From a virus, in IMG/VR virus record IMGVR_UViG_3300043427_003033, positions 1 through 34,290 of that record: a DNA stretch of 34,290 nt. One strand, written 5' to 3'. A program made the translations under genes and the position numbers. This document shows positions 16,804 through 24,495 of the stretch, one piece after another. The notes under the pieces are model-generated. The model made no database searches. It had not been told where the DNA came from and was given only the letters and a program-made list of their open reading frames with translations. Within the stretch, counting starts at the first letter, position 1. Every line of letters begins with the position of its first letter.

Positions 16804-18945
16804 ATGAGTTTTTTAGATAGTAATAATTCAGAGTTTTTATCCGCAAGAATAACCCAAAAGGGAAGAAATTCTATTGCCAAGGGTAACTTCAATATCGAGT
16901 ATTTTCAAATAGGTGATTCTGAATTTGATTACAATTTGATTTATTCAGGATTAACAGGACAAACAACACATCAAAAAGTTTTATCACCCGTTGATAAAGA
17001 GACGGGAGTTAAATATCCATATAAGATAAGTTCATCAACAAGTGGAACAACCTATGGAACACCGGTTGATAGATCATCAACAGATACAATTAGAAATATA
17101 ATGGGACCTGCTGGTTTTGTTTCTGAATATAATGAATTTGTCTCTTGTACAGGAATATCTACAACAATACAATGTGAAACACAAGTTATTGACATTACAT
17201 CTTTAACAGGTGGTACTTCTATTCAAGTATTAACAGGAACAAGTTTTAATGAATGTGAATACATCACAGTTGTATTTGATGAATTTTGTACCACAACAAG
17301 TGCAATCTCAGGTAATTCAAGTAGTTTAATTTATAAAATAGAAAGTGTTTCAGGTAATACATTAAATTTAGATAGAAATACTCCAAACTTCACAGGGTTA
17401 ACAGGAAATATACAAGTAGTATGTAATAAATGTGAAATAGAATATCCAGCAAGTGAGGCGGTAGATGGATGTTTACCATATCCGGTAGATAATTTGGATC
17501 AACAAAATCCATGGACCCTAAACATAGTGTGGGGACAGAAACCAATTGGGTCTGATGTTGGAACAACAAATGAAAGTTTATCAGGTTATATGGGAAACAG
17601 ATTTATTTCCACAAAAGAATTCTTAGGTTACACATCAACAGGACAAACTTTTGAAAATTTAACAGGAGGTACAATAACAGGATTTAGTTCTACAAGCGTT
17701 GGTACTGGATTTAAAAACTCATTTAATGAATTAGTCGAGGTAACACCAAAAGAACAAAGAAGTATTGCAATTATACATTATTCCGAGTTAGGAGACTTAA
17801 TTAATGAACCTGACAGATTTTACAAATATGATGATTATATCAGTTATGATAGTGGTGAATTAGTTTCATTAGCTGTAGATAGAGACGATAATGATATAAC
17901 AGACTCAGAATACTTCGAAGTTTATATTCCATTCATATACTATCATAGAAATACTGGTTCAACATATGGAGCAATTTTCTATATGGATTCTACCGATTAT
18001 TATATTAGATCCACAAAAAATGATAGGCACGATTTATTATTTAGATATCTAATTGATGAACAAGGTAATAAAGTGGGTAAAGTATTTCCTAAAAATAAAA
18101 TAGTCGTTTTTGATGACCAAGAATTAGTTGCGGTATTAGATTATAGAAGTAATAGAAAATACACGTTAGGTGCACCAAAAGTAACAGCGGTACCAAGTAA
18201 TAATGTAGTTGCAAATTCGATTATTAGTGGTACAACAGGTCAGACTTTTTACATTACATACATGTTGTCTGAAACAGATTCAACGACATCATCACTCAAT
18301 ACGTTACCATCAAATTACTATGTTAAACTTTCTGTTAATAATACAGGTGACACTTCATATCAAACAGTAACATATCCTTCAGATATAAATGTTAGGTTTA
18401 GTGGTAGTACATTTGATTTCTTTAGTAGTTCAGGATTTTTAACCGAACTAAAACCCAAACGTTTCTATATCTTAATACAAGAAACAACTGAAAATACTGA
18501 TAGATTACCAAACTCAGATGATTGGAAAATAATTGATTATACTACAGAGGCTGGTGGTTCATCATTATCTGGTTTAACTGGTACAACTTTCACAATCAGT
18601 TATAGTGATTTTACAGGTGCAACAAGTTTTGATTTGGAAACATTTATGGGATCAAATTATTTACTAACAGGAACAACAACAGACTCACAATTTGGTGACG
18701 AACAACCTTTTCCTGGTAGTGTTAGGCTTGTAAGAGCGTCGGATGTGGAACAAATGAACTTCTTAGTTAATTTACCGTCGGGTACATTTGAGACAACACA
18801 AAATCCCACATACACATCAGGTAGTAAATATATTACCGAAATTGCTTTATTGAATTCAAATAAAGAAGCGTTAGTAAAAGGTAAAACCGCAATTCCAGTT
18901 AAAAGAGAAGGAACACAAGTTTTTTCACTTAGATTAGATTTTTAA
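16804..18945 (+). CDS. Virion structural protein, tail/fibre-associated
   Basis: A 713-residue protein beginning MSFLDSNNSEFLSARITQKG, without signal peptide. The N-terminal region contains KGNFNIEYFQIGDSEFDY, a layout seen in phage tail-fibre attachment proteins. The middle is beta-rich with many SGTT/TGTT turns, as in the genes at the left end. Cys cluster around residues 115-220 (including CNKCEIEYP). The C terminus reads ITEIALLNSNKEALVKGKTA before a final strand, resembling the closing strands of phage fibre domains that carry an ITEIxLxD/N motif. It is the last structural gene before the DNA-metabolism block. Role inferred; no firm family. Confidence 0.6.
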   Translation: MSFLDSNNSEFLSARITQKGRNSIAKGNFNIEYFQIGDSEFDYNLIYSGLTGQTTHQKVLSPVDKETGVKYPYKISSSTSGTTYGTPVDRSSTDTIRNIMGPAGFVSEYNEFVSCTGISTTIQCETQVIDITSLTGGTSIQVLTGTSFNECEYITVVFDEFCTTTSAISGNSSSLIYKIESVSGNTLNLDRNTPNFTGLTGNIQVVCNKCEIEYPASEAVDGCLPYPVDNLDQQNPWTLNIVWGQKPIGSDVGTTNESLSGYMGNRFISTKEFLGYTSTGQTFENLTGGTITGFSSTSVGTGFKNSFNELVEVTPKEQRSIAIIHYSELGDLINEPDRFYKYDDYISYDSGELVSLAVDRDDNDITDSEYFEVYIPFIYYHRNTGSTYGAIFYMDSTDYYIRSTKNDRHDLLFRYLIDEQGNKVGKVFPKNKIVVFDDQELVAVLDYRSNRKYTLGAPKVTAVPSNNVVANSIISGTTGQTFYITYMLSETDSTTSSLNTLPSNYYVKLSVNNTGDTSYQTVTYPSDINVRFSGSTFDFFSSSGFLTELKPKRFYILIQETTENTDRLPNSDDWKIIDYTTEAGGSSLSGLTGTTFTISYSDFTGATSFDLETFMGSNYLLTGTTTDSQFGDEQPFPGSVRLVRASDVEQMNFLVNLPSGTFETTQNPTYTSGSKYITEIALLNSNKEALVKGKTAIPVKREGTQVFSLRLDF

Positions 18946-18983
18946 TATTTACTTATCAAAAAATATTACTTATATATTTTGAT

Positions 18984-19601
18984 ATGAGCATAGATATTAA
19001 ATTTAAGAACAAACCAAAGATTTTAGGATTGGACATATCAACCAAAACCATAGGATTTGCATTATTCGACATTACGGGTTCAAAATTACTTGAACTTACT
19101 CATTTTTCCCCAAAAATAAAACCGCAACCTGAGGATAAGATTGAAGAGTTAATCAAAAAGGCGGATACATTTAAAAAACATCTTGAAGGTTATAAGGATA
19201 TGGGGATTACAAGAGTTATCATTGAGGAACCCCTATTACAATCTAATAACATTTATACAGTTGGTACACTTTTAAGATATAACACCTTAATTTTAAAAAA
19301 TTGTTATGATATTTTAGGAGTTTTACCAACGTTCATATCTACTTATAATGCAAGAAAATTTGCATTTCCTGATTTAGTTGGTAAAAATGATAAAAATAGA
19401 AATGTTTTATTTGGGGGATACCCAAAAGATATAGATAAAAAACATGTTATTTGGGAACATGTAAATTCAGTTTGTTCTGATGTTAATTGGTTATACGGAA
19501 AAACTGGTAACCTTAGAAAAGAAAATTATGATATGGCTGATGCTGCAACTGCGGTAATTGGTTATATTAATATGATAAAAGAAGAAAAAACATTTAAATA
19601 A
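18984..19601 (+). CDS. RuvC-like Holliday-junction resolvase (RNase H fold)
   Basis: A 205-residue protein with the RuvC pattern: ILGLDIST with Asp17 in the first strand, VIIEEPL with Glu81/Glu82, and DMADAATAV with Asp183 and Asp186 near the C terminus. These acidic residues fit the metal-binding set of RuvC-family nucleases, which cut four-way DNA junctions. It likely resolves recombination and replication intermediates before packaging, a job done in T4 by the unrelated endonuclease VII. The length is close to bacterial RuvC (about 170-190) with a somewhat larger insertion before the last motif. It sits between the structural block and the small RNA/primase region. The upstream gap holds TATATATTTTG just before the ATG. 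Confidence 0.8.
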   Translation: MSIDIKFKNKPKILGLDISTKTIGFALFDITGSKLLELTHFSPKIKPQPEDKIEELIKKADTFKKHLEGYKDMGITRVIIEEPLLQSNNIYTVGTLLRYNTLILKNCYDILGVLPTFISTYNARKFAFPDLVGKNDKNRNVLFGGYPKDIDKKHVIWEHVNSVCSDVNWLYGKTGNLRKENYDMADAATAVIGYINMIKEEKTFK

Positions 19602-19623
19602 TTTTTTTTTAAAATTATTTATG

Positions 19624-19635
19624 TTATATTTATTA
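19624..19635 (+). promoter_or_regulatory. ATATTTAT-class promoter-like motif before the small RNA
   Basis: TTATATTTATTA sits so that its ATATTTAT core ends seven bases before the GGACGGG that begins the predicted structured RNA. That is the spacing expected of a -10-type element to +1. It supports both the promoter reading and the RNA reading. Confidence 0.45.
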
Positions 19636-19640
19636 TTGTA

Positions 19641-19709
19641 GGACGGGACGTGTAGAAATACATGTTTAGTTGGTTCCCCGGGGAGTGGTGTACCCGGGGA
19701 TTTTTTTTT
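19641..19709 (+). ncRNA. Candidate small structured RNA
   Basis: About 70 bases, GC-rich against an AT-rich background, lying in the 140-base gap between the resolvase and primase genes. It starts GGACGGG. A 7-bp hairpin (19648-19654 with 19659-19665, one G-U pair) is capped by a GAAA tetraloop, and the RNA ends in a strong intrinsic terminator. No reading frame of note is present. A promoter-like motif lies seven bases upstream. It could be a trans-acting phage RNA or a decoy, or merely a leader/terminator region of the resolvase transcript. The structure is read by eye; expression is unproven. Confidence 0.45.
19675..19709 (+). terminator. Strong intrinsic terminator
   Basis: Perfect 8-bp GC-rich stem TCCCCGGG/CCCGGGGA (19675-19682 with 19693-19700), ten-base loop, then nine T residues. 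It is the strongest terminator in the window and separates the resolvase/small-RNA region from the primase operon. Confidence 0.9.
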
Positions 19710-19741
19710 GCAAAATTTTTTTCCTATATTAATAATTAACT

Positions 19742-20680
19742 ATGATGGAAAAGGAAATAGATTACTCGGGCGTTGTGGATATCTTGGAAGACATTTTTGG
19801 TGATTATAAATCCCATAATGACTACCGAGGACAAATTTCTTTTGATTGTCCTGTCTGTTCATATGAAATAAAAGGATTAGAAGATGGTGACGGAAAAGGT
19901 AATCTCGAGATAAACTATAAAAATAGTGTTTATAAATGTTGGGTATGTGCAGAATCACATGACACATACGGGTCATTATTTAAACTACTCAAAAAGTACG
20001 GAACATCTAAACAACTTAAAAAATATCAGTTATTAAGACCTGAAGATGTTGACTCACCTAAAAGAGTCTATAAACAAATAAGACTACCAAAAGAATTCAT
20101 ACCATTTAAAAATGCTAGTGTCGGTTTAAAATTAACACCACAATTTAAACAAGCTTGGAGTTATATTAAAAATAGAAATATTACCGAAGAACAAATAGAG
20201 AGATTCAATATTGGATTTTGTCATGAAGGTTTATATGAACATAGAATAATTATTCCATCTTACGATGGAGATAATAATTTAAATTATTTTATTGCTCGTT
20301 CATACTTGAGTAAGACAAAAATGAAATATAAAAATCCAGAAGTGGATAAGGAAAGTTTGTTATGGAACGAACATTTAATAAATTGGGACGAACCAATCTT
20401 TATTGTTGAAGGGGCTTTTGATTCTATATTTTTAAATAATTCAATTCCAATGTTGGGAAAATATATGACAAAAAACCTTTTTAATAGACTTTATGATTCG
20501 GCTAAAAAGATTATAATTGTTTTAGACCCAGATGCGTGGATTGATGCTGAAAAATTGTTTCATAAATTAAATTGCGGAAAATTAATGGGTAAAGTTTGGA
20601 TAGTTAAATTAGAGGGTGATAAAGATATTGCAGACTTAAAAGGTGATTTAAGTCAGCACGAAATAAAACAATTAGATTAA
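19742..20680 (+). CDS. DNA primase (zinc ribbon plus TOPRIM)
   Basis: A 312-residue protein; the start is either of two adjacent ATGs (19742 or 19745). A four-Cys zinc ribbon lies at the N terminus (CPVC at 36-39, CWVC at 66-69), as in primases that recognise template trinucleotides. A TOPRIM domain follows: IVEGAFDSIF near 221-230 supplies the catalytic Glu, and VLDPDAW near 258-264 the DxD metal site. No helicase domain is fused, so it resembles stand-alone phage primases (T4 gp61 style) rather than T7 gp4. It makes RNA primers for lagging-strand synthesis. It starts an operon that runs into the nuclease gene by a TAATG overlap. The partner helicase is not in this window. Confidence 0.8.
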   Translation: MMEKEIDYSGVVDILEDIFGDYKSHNDYRGQISFDCPVCSYEIKGLEDGDGKGNLEINYKNSVYKCWVCAESHDTYGSLFKLLKKYGTSKQLKKYQLLRPEDVDSPKRVYKQIRLPKEFIPFKNASVGLKLTPQFKQAWSYIKNRNITEEQIERFNIGFCHEGLYEHRIIIPSYDGDNNLNYFIARSYLSKTKMKYKNPEVDKESLLWNEHLINWDEPIFIVEGAFDSIFLNNSIPMLGKYMTKNLFNRLYDSAKKIIIVLDPDAWIDAEKLFHKLNCGKLMGKVWIVKLEGDKDIADLKGDLSQHEIKQLD

Positions 20681-21561
20681 TGAATTTAAAAGAAATATCA
20701 AAAGAGATAAATGATTTATTAGAACAAAGAAGAAATGAATTAGATATAACTTTTGTTGAAGAAGAACACATATATTACATGAGAGATACTGATGGTGTTT
20801 TGAGAAAAACATTTCCATCTGTATCTAAATTAATTAAAAAGTTTCATAAACCATTTGATGCTGAGGGTACAGCACTTAGAATGTGCAATGGTGATCCAGA
20901 GTCCGCTGCTCAATTACAAGAACAATGGAAACAACTTGGTAATTACGCAACTAATATGGGTAGTAGAGTTCATTTTGAATTAGAAATTGAGGCAATTAAT
21001 AGAAATGGAAATTACAAAGATGTTAGACAACCCATATTTGAATGTGACGATGCTCAATTAACTAAAAGTAATAGTATGATTGTTGCAGGTAAACAATTTC
21101 TATCACTAATGGAAGAAAGGGGTGCTGTTTTATTAGATACAGAAATAGTACTCGGAGATAATGAACTAGGGTATACTGGTCAACCTGATAAATGTTGGTT
21201 AATGTTAAATAAAGAAAAAACTGACTTTGGTTTAGTAATAACAGATTGGAAAACAAATCAACCCAAAAATTTCGAAATACAACATTATACGGGTAGAATG
21301 TATTCGCCATTTAATGAGTATCACGACACCGCATTGGGTCATTATTATTTACAATTACCATTTTATGCTAGGTTAATATTGAAAATGTTAAAGGGTACAA
21401 AATATGAAAATTTAAAATTATTAGGTTGTGTAATTGTTTTATTAAAAGAGGATGGCACGTATATAGAATATAAAGTACCTCAAAAAGTCAATAAAATGGT
21501 AATGGATTTAGATTTAACAAAATATATAAGTTATGGTAAAAAGAATTATACATATCGCTGA
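20680..21561 (+). CDS. PD-(D/E)XK nuclease, RecB/Cas4-like exonuclease
   Basis: A 293-residue protein with the RecB-type motif series: GSRVHFELE with His98, a Glu at 155, GYTGQPDK with Asp170, ITDWKT with Asp189 and Lys191, and YYLQLPFYARLI with Gln225. These match the metal site and helix motifs of RecB-family exonucleases, which process DNA ends. The start overlaps the primase stop (TAATG) and its 3' end overlaps the next gene by 29 bases, so these genes are translationally linked. With the SbcD-like protein downstream it likely works in recombination or host DNA degradation. An alternative is nuclease activity in packaging or repair. Family assignment is strong, the exact substrate unknown. 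Confidence 0.75.
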   Translation: MNLKEISKEINDLLEQRRNELDITFVEEEHIYYMRDTDGVLRKTFPSVSKLIKKFHKPFDAEGTALRMCNGDPESAAQLQEQWKQLGNYATNMGSRVHFELEIEAINRNGNYKDVRQPIFECDDAQLTKSNSMIVAGKQFLSLMEERGAVLLDTEIVLGDNELGYTGQPDKCWLMLNKEKTDFGLVITDWKTNQPKNFEIQHYTGRMYSPFNEYHDTALGHYYLQLPFYARLILKMLKGTKYENLKLLGCVIVLLKEDGTYIEYKVPQKVNKMVMDLDLTKYISYGKKNYTYR

Positions 21562-22351
21562 TATTCATATAAGAACGTTTCAATTACATGAATTATATAA
21601 GGAACAGTTCAATAAACTTATCACTGAATTAGGTAATAAAGTTTATGAATGGGCAGAAGAAGGTGTTAATTGGGATGAGATAAGAATTGTAATTGCTGGA
21701 GATATTGCGCATCAAAAAATTAATATTTCTAATGAACAATTAATGTTAACTAGTTGGTTTATTAAAAAATTGACTGACTTTGGTAAAGTTATTATTATTC
21801 CTGGTAATCATGATTTTTTAGAAAACAACACACAAAGGTTAGATAGTATAACACCAGTTGTAGAGTTACTTAATAGTCCCCATATTAATTATTTAAGGGA
21901 TAGTGGACCTTACATTGATGATAATATTCAGTGGGTGGTTTATTCATTATATCAACACAATGAAAGACCTAAATTTGAAAGACAATCCGGTAAGTTTAAT
22001 GTTGGATTGTTTCATGGGGTAATCCAAGGAATGTCCACAGATGTTGGGTTTAAATTTGAAGATGGGTATGATAGTTTAAATTTTGTGGATTTAGATTTAC
22101 TATTATGTGGTGATATTCACAAAAGACAACAATTCAAACTTCCAAACGGAGGCAAGGGAATTATGATTGGTTCATTGATTCAGCAAAATTTTGGTGAAAC
22201 CGTAAAACATCATGGATATGGTATGTATAATGTTGAAACAGATGATTATATTTTTTATGATTTAGAAAACGAACAACCATTTTTACATTTCTCAATTAAA
22301 GATATAACAGATATTGAAAAAGAAAAAGAAGAATTAGTAAACTTAGGATAA
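21533..22351 (+). CDS. SbcD/Mre11-type nuclease subunit (T4 gp47-like)
   Basis: A 272-residue calcineurin-fold phosphoesterase. Metal-binding motifs are complete: ADIHIR (Asp10, His12), AGDIAHQ (Asp57), PGNHD (Asn92, His93), LFHG (His161) and CGDIHKR (His196). With the SbcC-like ATPase at 24482 it should form the complex that resects DNA ends and drives phage recombination-dependent replication. It is shorter than T4 gp47 (339) at the C terminus, so the ATPase-contacting region may be reduced. The ATG lies inside the end of the nuclease gene. Four unrelated-looking genes separate it from its ATPase partner. Confidence 0.85.
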   Translation: MVKRIIHIADIHIRTFQLHELYKEQFNKLITELGNKVYEWAEEGVNWDEIRIVIAGDIAHQKINISNEQLMLTSWFIKKLTDFGKVIIIPGNHDFLENNTQRLDSITPVVELLNSPHINYLRDSGPYIDDNIQWVVYSLYQHNERPKFERQSGKFNVGLFHGVIQGMSTDVGFKFEDGYDSLNFVDLDLLLCGDIHKRQQFKLPNGGKGIMIGSLIQQNFGETVKHHGYGMYNVETDDYIFYDLENEQPFLHFSIKDITDIEKEKEELVNLG

Positions 22352-22352
22352 T

Positions 22353-23063
22353 ATGAAAATTAGTATAATATATCCAACAAGAAAAAGATATGATTTATTT
22401 GTAAAATCAACCGATAGTCTAATTGAAAATTGTTCAGATTTAAACAATTTAGAAATATTGGTTGCAATGGATGATGACGATATTGAAACTATTGAAAAAA
22501 CAAAAAAATACATTATCAATAAACCGTTTATTAAGTTGTTTGTATCGGAAAGACATTTCTATAAAAACTTAAATCTATATGTTAATAGTGCGGCTGAAGT
22601 TGCAACAGGTGAGTTTTTATTATTATGGAATGACGATTGTATTATGGAATCAAAAAATTACGATTTAATAATGGATAAATATAAAAGTCAATTTGTTGTT
22701 GTAAATCCACTTGTTGTTAATCATGAAGAATATTGTAGAAAAGATAATCAAATGTTATTCCCAATTATTCCTAAAGAATGGGTTAACATAACAGGAAGGT
22801 GGTCTAATAGTGGTGCTTGTGATAGTTGGGTTCAAATGATAAGTAATGAATTAAATTTATCTATTTATGAAGACGATATTAAAATTTTTCATGATAGATA
22901 TGATTTAACAAAAAATAATCATGATGAAGTTTATGAAGAATCTTGTTTAGATAAAAATTATATAGCGTTTCATAGTTTTTTTACTGACGAAAAACATAAA
23001 GAAAGGATGGAGGATTTAGACTTAATTAAAGACTATCTAAACAAACAAACACAGAGTGAGTAA
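22353..23063 (+). CDS. Family-2-like glycosyltransferase (GT-A fold)
   Basis: A 236-residue protein starting ISIIYPTRKR, the usual first strand of GT-A glycosyltransferases, followed by AMDDDD (about 38-43) and the sugar-nucleotide metal motif WNDDC (Asp94, Asp95). The rest has a GTWSNSG-like acceptor region and a His/Asp-containing C-terminal half. No membrane segment, so it is probably cytoplasmic. Possible substrates are modified bases in phage DNA, as in T4, or host envelope glycans. Placement between the two Mre11/Rad50-type subunits favours DNA, but that is inference. The start is one base after the previous stop. The donor sugar cannot be read from sequence. Confidence 0.7.
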   Translation: MKISIIYPTRKRYDLFVKSTDSLIENCSDLNNLEILVAMDDDDIETIEKTKKYIINKPFIKLFVSERHFYKNLNLYVNSAAEVATGEFLLLWNDDCIMESKNYDLIMDKYKSQFVVVNPLVVNHEEYCRKDNQMLFPIIPKEWVNITGRWSNSGACDSWVQMISNELNLSIYEDDIKIFHDRYDLTKNNHDEVYEESCLDKNYIAFHSFFTDEKHKERMEDLDLIKDYLNKQTQSE

Positions 23064-23610
23064 TTTTAAAAATAAAAAAACATTAAATTTAGATAATGAA
23101 TTTATACAATATTGTGAAATAAACAATATTAAGGATGTTGATAAACTTGCAAAACAGACATTTAATAATGGGTTTTCATTATTAAAATATCCTGACACAC
23201 CGATTAAATCAACTAAGGAAAAAATAGTAGAAAAAGAAATTATTAAAGAGGTTCCAGTTGAAAAAATTGTTGAGATTATTAAGGAAGTAGTGGTAGAAAA
23301 GATTGTTGAAAAAGAAGTCATCAAAGAAGTGCCAGTTGAAAAGATTGTCGAAGTAATAAAAGAAGTACCCATTAAGGTTAAGGGAGATAAACAAATTATT
23401 ACAAAAGAAGTCATCAAAGAGATTAAAGTTGAAGTACCTGTAATAAAAGAAATAGTAAAGGAGGTAATCAACACAAAAGAAATAGATGAATTAAGAAAAG
23501 AAAACGAAAAATTAAAAAATGAATTGGATAAAATAAATCAATCATTAGATAGATTTAATAAAGCAAAATACATGAAGAATAGTGACTTAGGTAGTTTGTA
23601 TTCTGAATAA
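23056..23610 (+). CDS. Lys-Glu-Val repeat coiled-coil protein
   Basis: A 184-residue protein with a GTG start overlapping the glycosyltransferase stop by eight bases; no ATG is available before the repeat. Residues about 55-135 are tandem copies of an eleven-to-thirteen-residue pattern (KIVEKEVIKEVPVEKIVE) alternating charged and beta-branched residues. Residues about 140-170 form a heptad coiled coil (IDELRKENEKLKNELDKI). The short N-terminal domain resembles small ribbon-helix-type segments only loosely. No signal peptide. The repeat probably makes an extended rod or oligomerisation arm. Function unknown; it could be a scaffold for neighbouring recombination proteins. Confidence 0.6.
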   Translation: MSNFKNKKTLNLDNEFIQYCEINNIKDVDKLAKQTFNNGFSLLKYPDTPIKSTKEKIVEKEIIKEVPVEKIVEIIKEVVVEKIVEKEVIKEVPVEKIVEVIKEVPIKVKGDKQIITKEVIKEIKVEVPVIKEIVKEVINTKEIDELRKENEKLKNELDKINQSLDRFNKAKYMKNSDLGSLYSE

Positions 23611-23625
23611 AATTACGTATATTCT
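23595..23625 (+). promoter_or_regulatory. Candidate host-type promoter (TTTG-N19-TATATTCT)
   Basis: TTTG at 23595-23598 and TATATTCT at 23618-23625, spaced 19 bases. This resembles the Bacteroidota -33 TTTG / -7 TAnnTTTG promoter, with two mismatches in the -7 box. It overlaps the end of the repeat-protein gene and precedes the gene at 23642. Confidence 0.4.
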
Positions 23626-23641
23626 TATAAAATATAAAATT

Positions 23642-23959
23642 ATGGAGATATTGTTTTTATGGGTGCTAGCAGCATATGGTATGACAAACATTTTAGTTTG
23701 GGGTTCAATTTTTGAAAAATTTAGAGAGTGGATTGTTAAACATTCTAAATTTTTTGGTGATTTAATCACCTGTACACTTTGTACATCCACTTGGGTTGGG
23801 TTTTTTATGTCACTTGTATTAGGTGGGTTAACAATTACTTTTATACACACTCATTGGTTAATCGGTTTATTTTTTGACGGAATGTTTACCGCGGGTTCAG
23901 TTTGGGCTGTTAACGCAATAATTGAGTTTTTTGAAGAAAGTAGATTAAACAATAAATAA
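23642..23959 (+). CDS. Small membrane protein, DUF1360-like
   Basis: A 105-residue protein with about three hydrophobic helices (about 2-20, 50-68 and 72-96). The CTLCTSTWVGFF motif with Cys44 and Cys47 sits at the start of the second helix; this CxxC-x-S-x-W-x-GF arrangement is typical of the DUF1360 family seen in phages and Gram-positive spore genes. It should reside in the inner membrane. The function of the family is unknown. The stop overlaps the next ATG (TAATG). A host-type promoter candidate precedes it, so expression may be early or middle. Confidence 0.6.
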   Translation: MEILFLWVLAAYGMTNILVWGSIFEKFREWIVKHSKFFGDLITCTLCTSTWVGFFMSLVLGGLTITFIHTHWLIGLFFDGMFTAGSVWAVNAIIEFFEESRLNNK

Positions 23960-24495
23960 TGCCATTTTTAAGAGGCACTAGTTTTAATGATGGACCTGTT
24001 AGACAGGCGGTCATTAATTTCTTCAGTAAAAAATTTAAATTGTTGTTAAATGAAACACCACATGAAATGAGGGTGATAGATTTAACAGGATCCACTAAAA
24101 CACAAATTGGAGTTGAAGTTGAGGGAGGAGGGTGGTCCGGTGGATTTTGGGAAAATGAAAAATATTCACTAATTTCAGGTTTACCATTTAAGACTATAAA
24201 CATACCAATTAGAAAAGAAAAATATTGGTTAGATGAATACTATTTTTATGGAAAACTTAAGGTAAACCCAACATCTAAAAACAATATTTTCGTAAGGTCA
24301 AATAAAGACTTTACACAAATGATTGTTATTAGACCTGAAACAATAAGAGACCAAAAAAAATTAATTAGAACCAAGTTTCAACCTAATAATAGTGATGAAG
24401 TCGAAGAATGGTTATCATTTAGAAAAGAACACGTAGAAACCTATAATTTAAAAGAGGGCAAATGGGTCCTTGATAAAAATCATGAAATACAATAA
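23959..24495 (+). CDS. Conserved-looking phage protein, unknown function
   Basis: A 178-residue soluble protein without Cys, signal peptide or membrane segments. It has a central GVEVEGGGWSGGFW motif followed by INIPIRKEKYW and a well-ordered IFVRSNKDFTQMIVIRPETI segment. The acidic pair followed by a Lys-rich strand is reminiscent of PD-(D/E)XK nucleases, but the spacing is not convincing, so I do not assign an enzyme. It is coupled to the upstream membrane gene (TAATG) and overlaps the ATPase gene downstream by 14 bases, which implies that it is made with the SbcC-like protein and may act with it. Confidence 0.55.
   Translation: MPFLRGTSFNDGPVRQAVINFFSKKFKLLLNETPHEMRVIDLTGSTKTQIGVEVEGGGWSGGFWENEKYSLISGLPFKTINIPIRKEKYWLDEYYFYGKLKVNPTSKNNIFVRSNKDFTQMIVIRPETIRDQKKLIRTKFQPNNSDEVEEWLSFRKEHVETYNLKEGKWVLDKNHEIQ

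Noticed and set aside
19641-19709. tRNA or riboswitch in the resolvase-primase gap
   Set aside because: There is no cloverleaf, CCA end or T-loop pattern, and no known riboswitch core; only two hairpins are visible.
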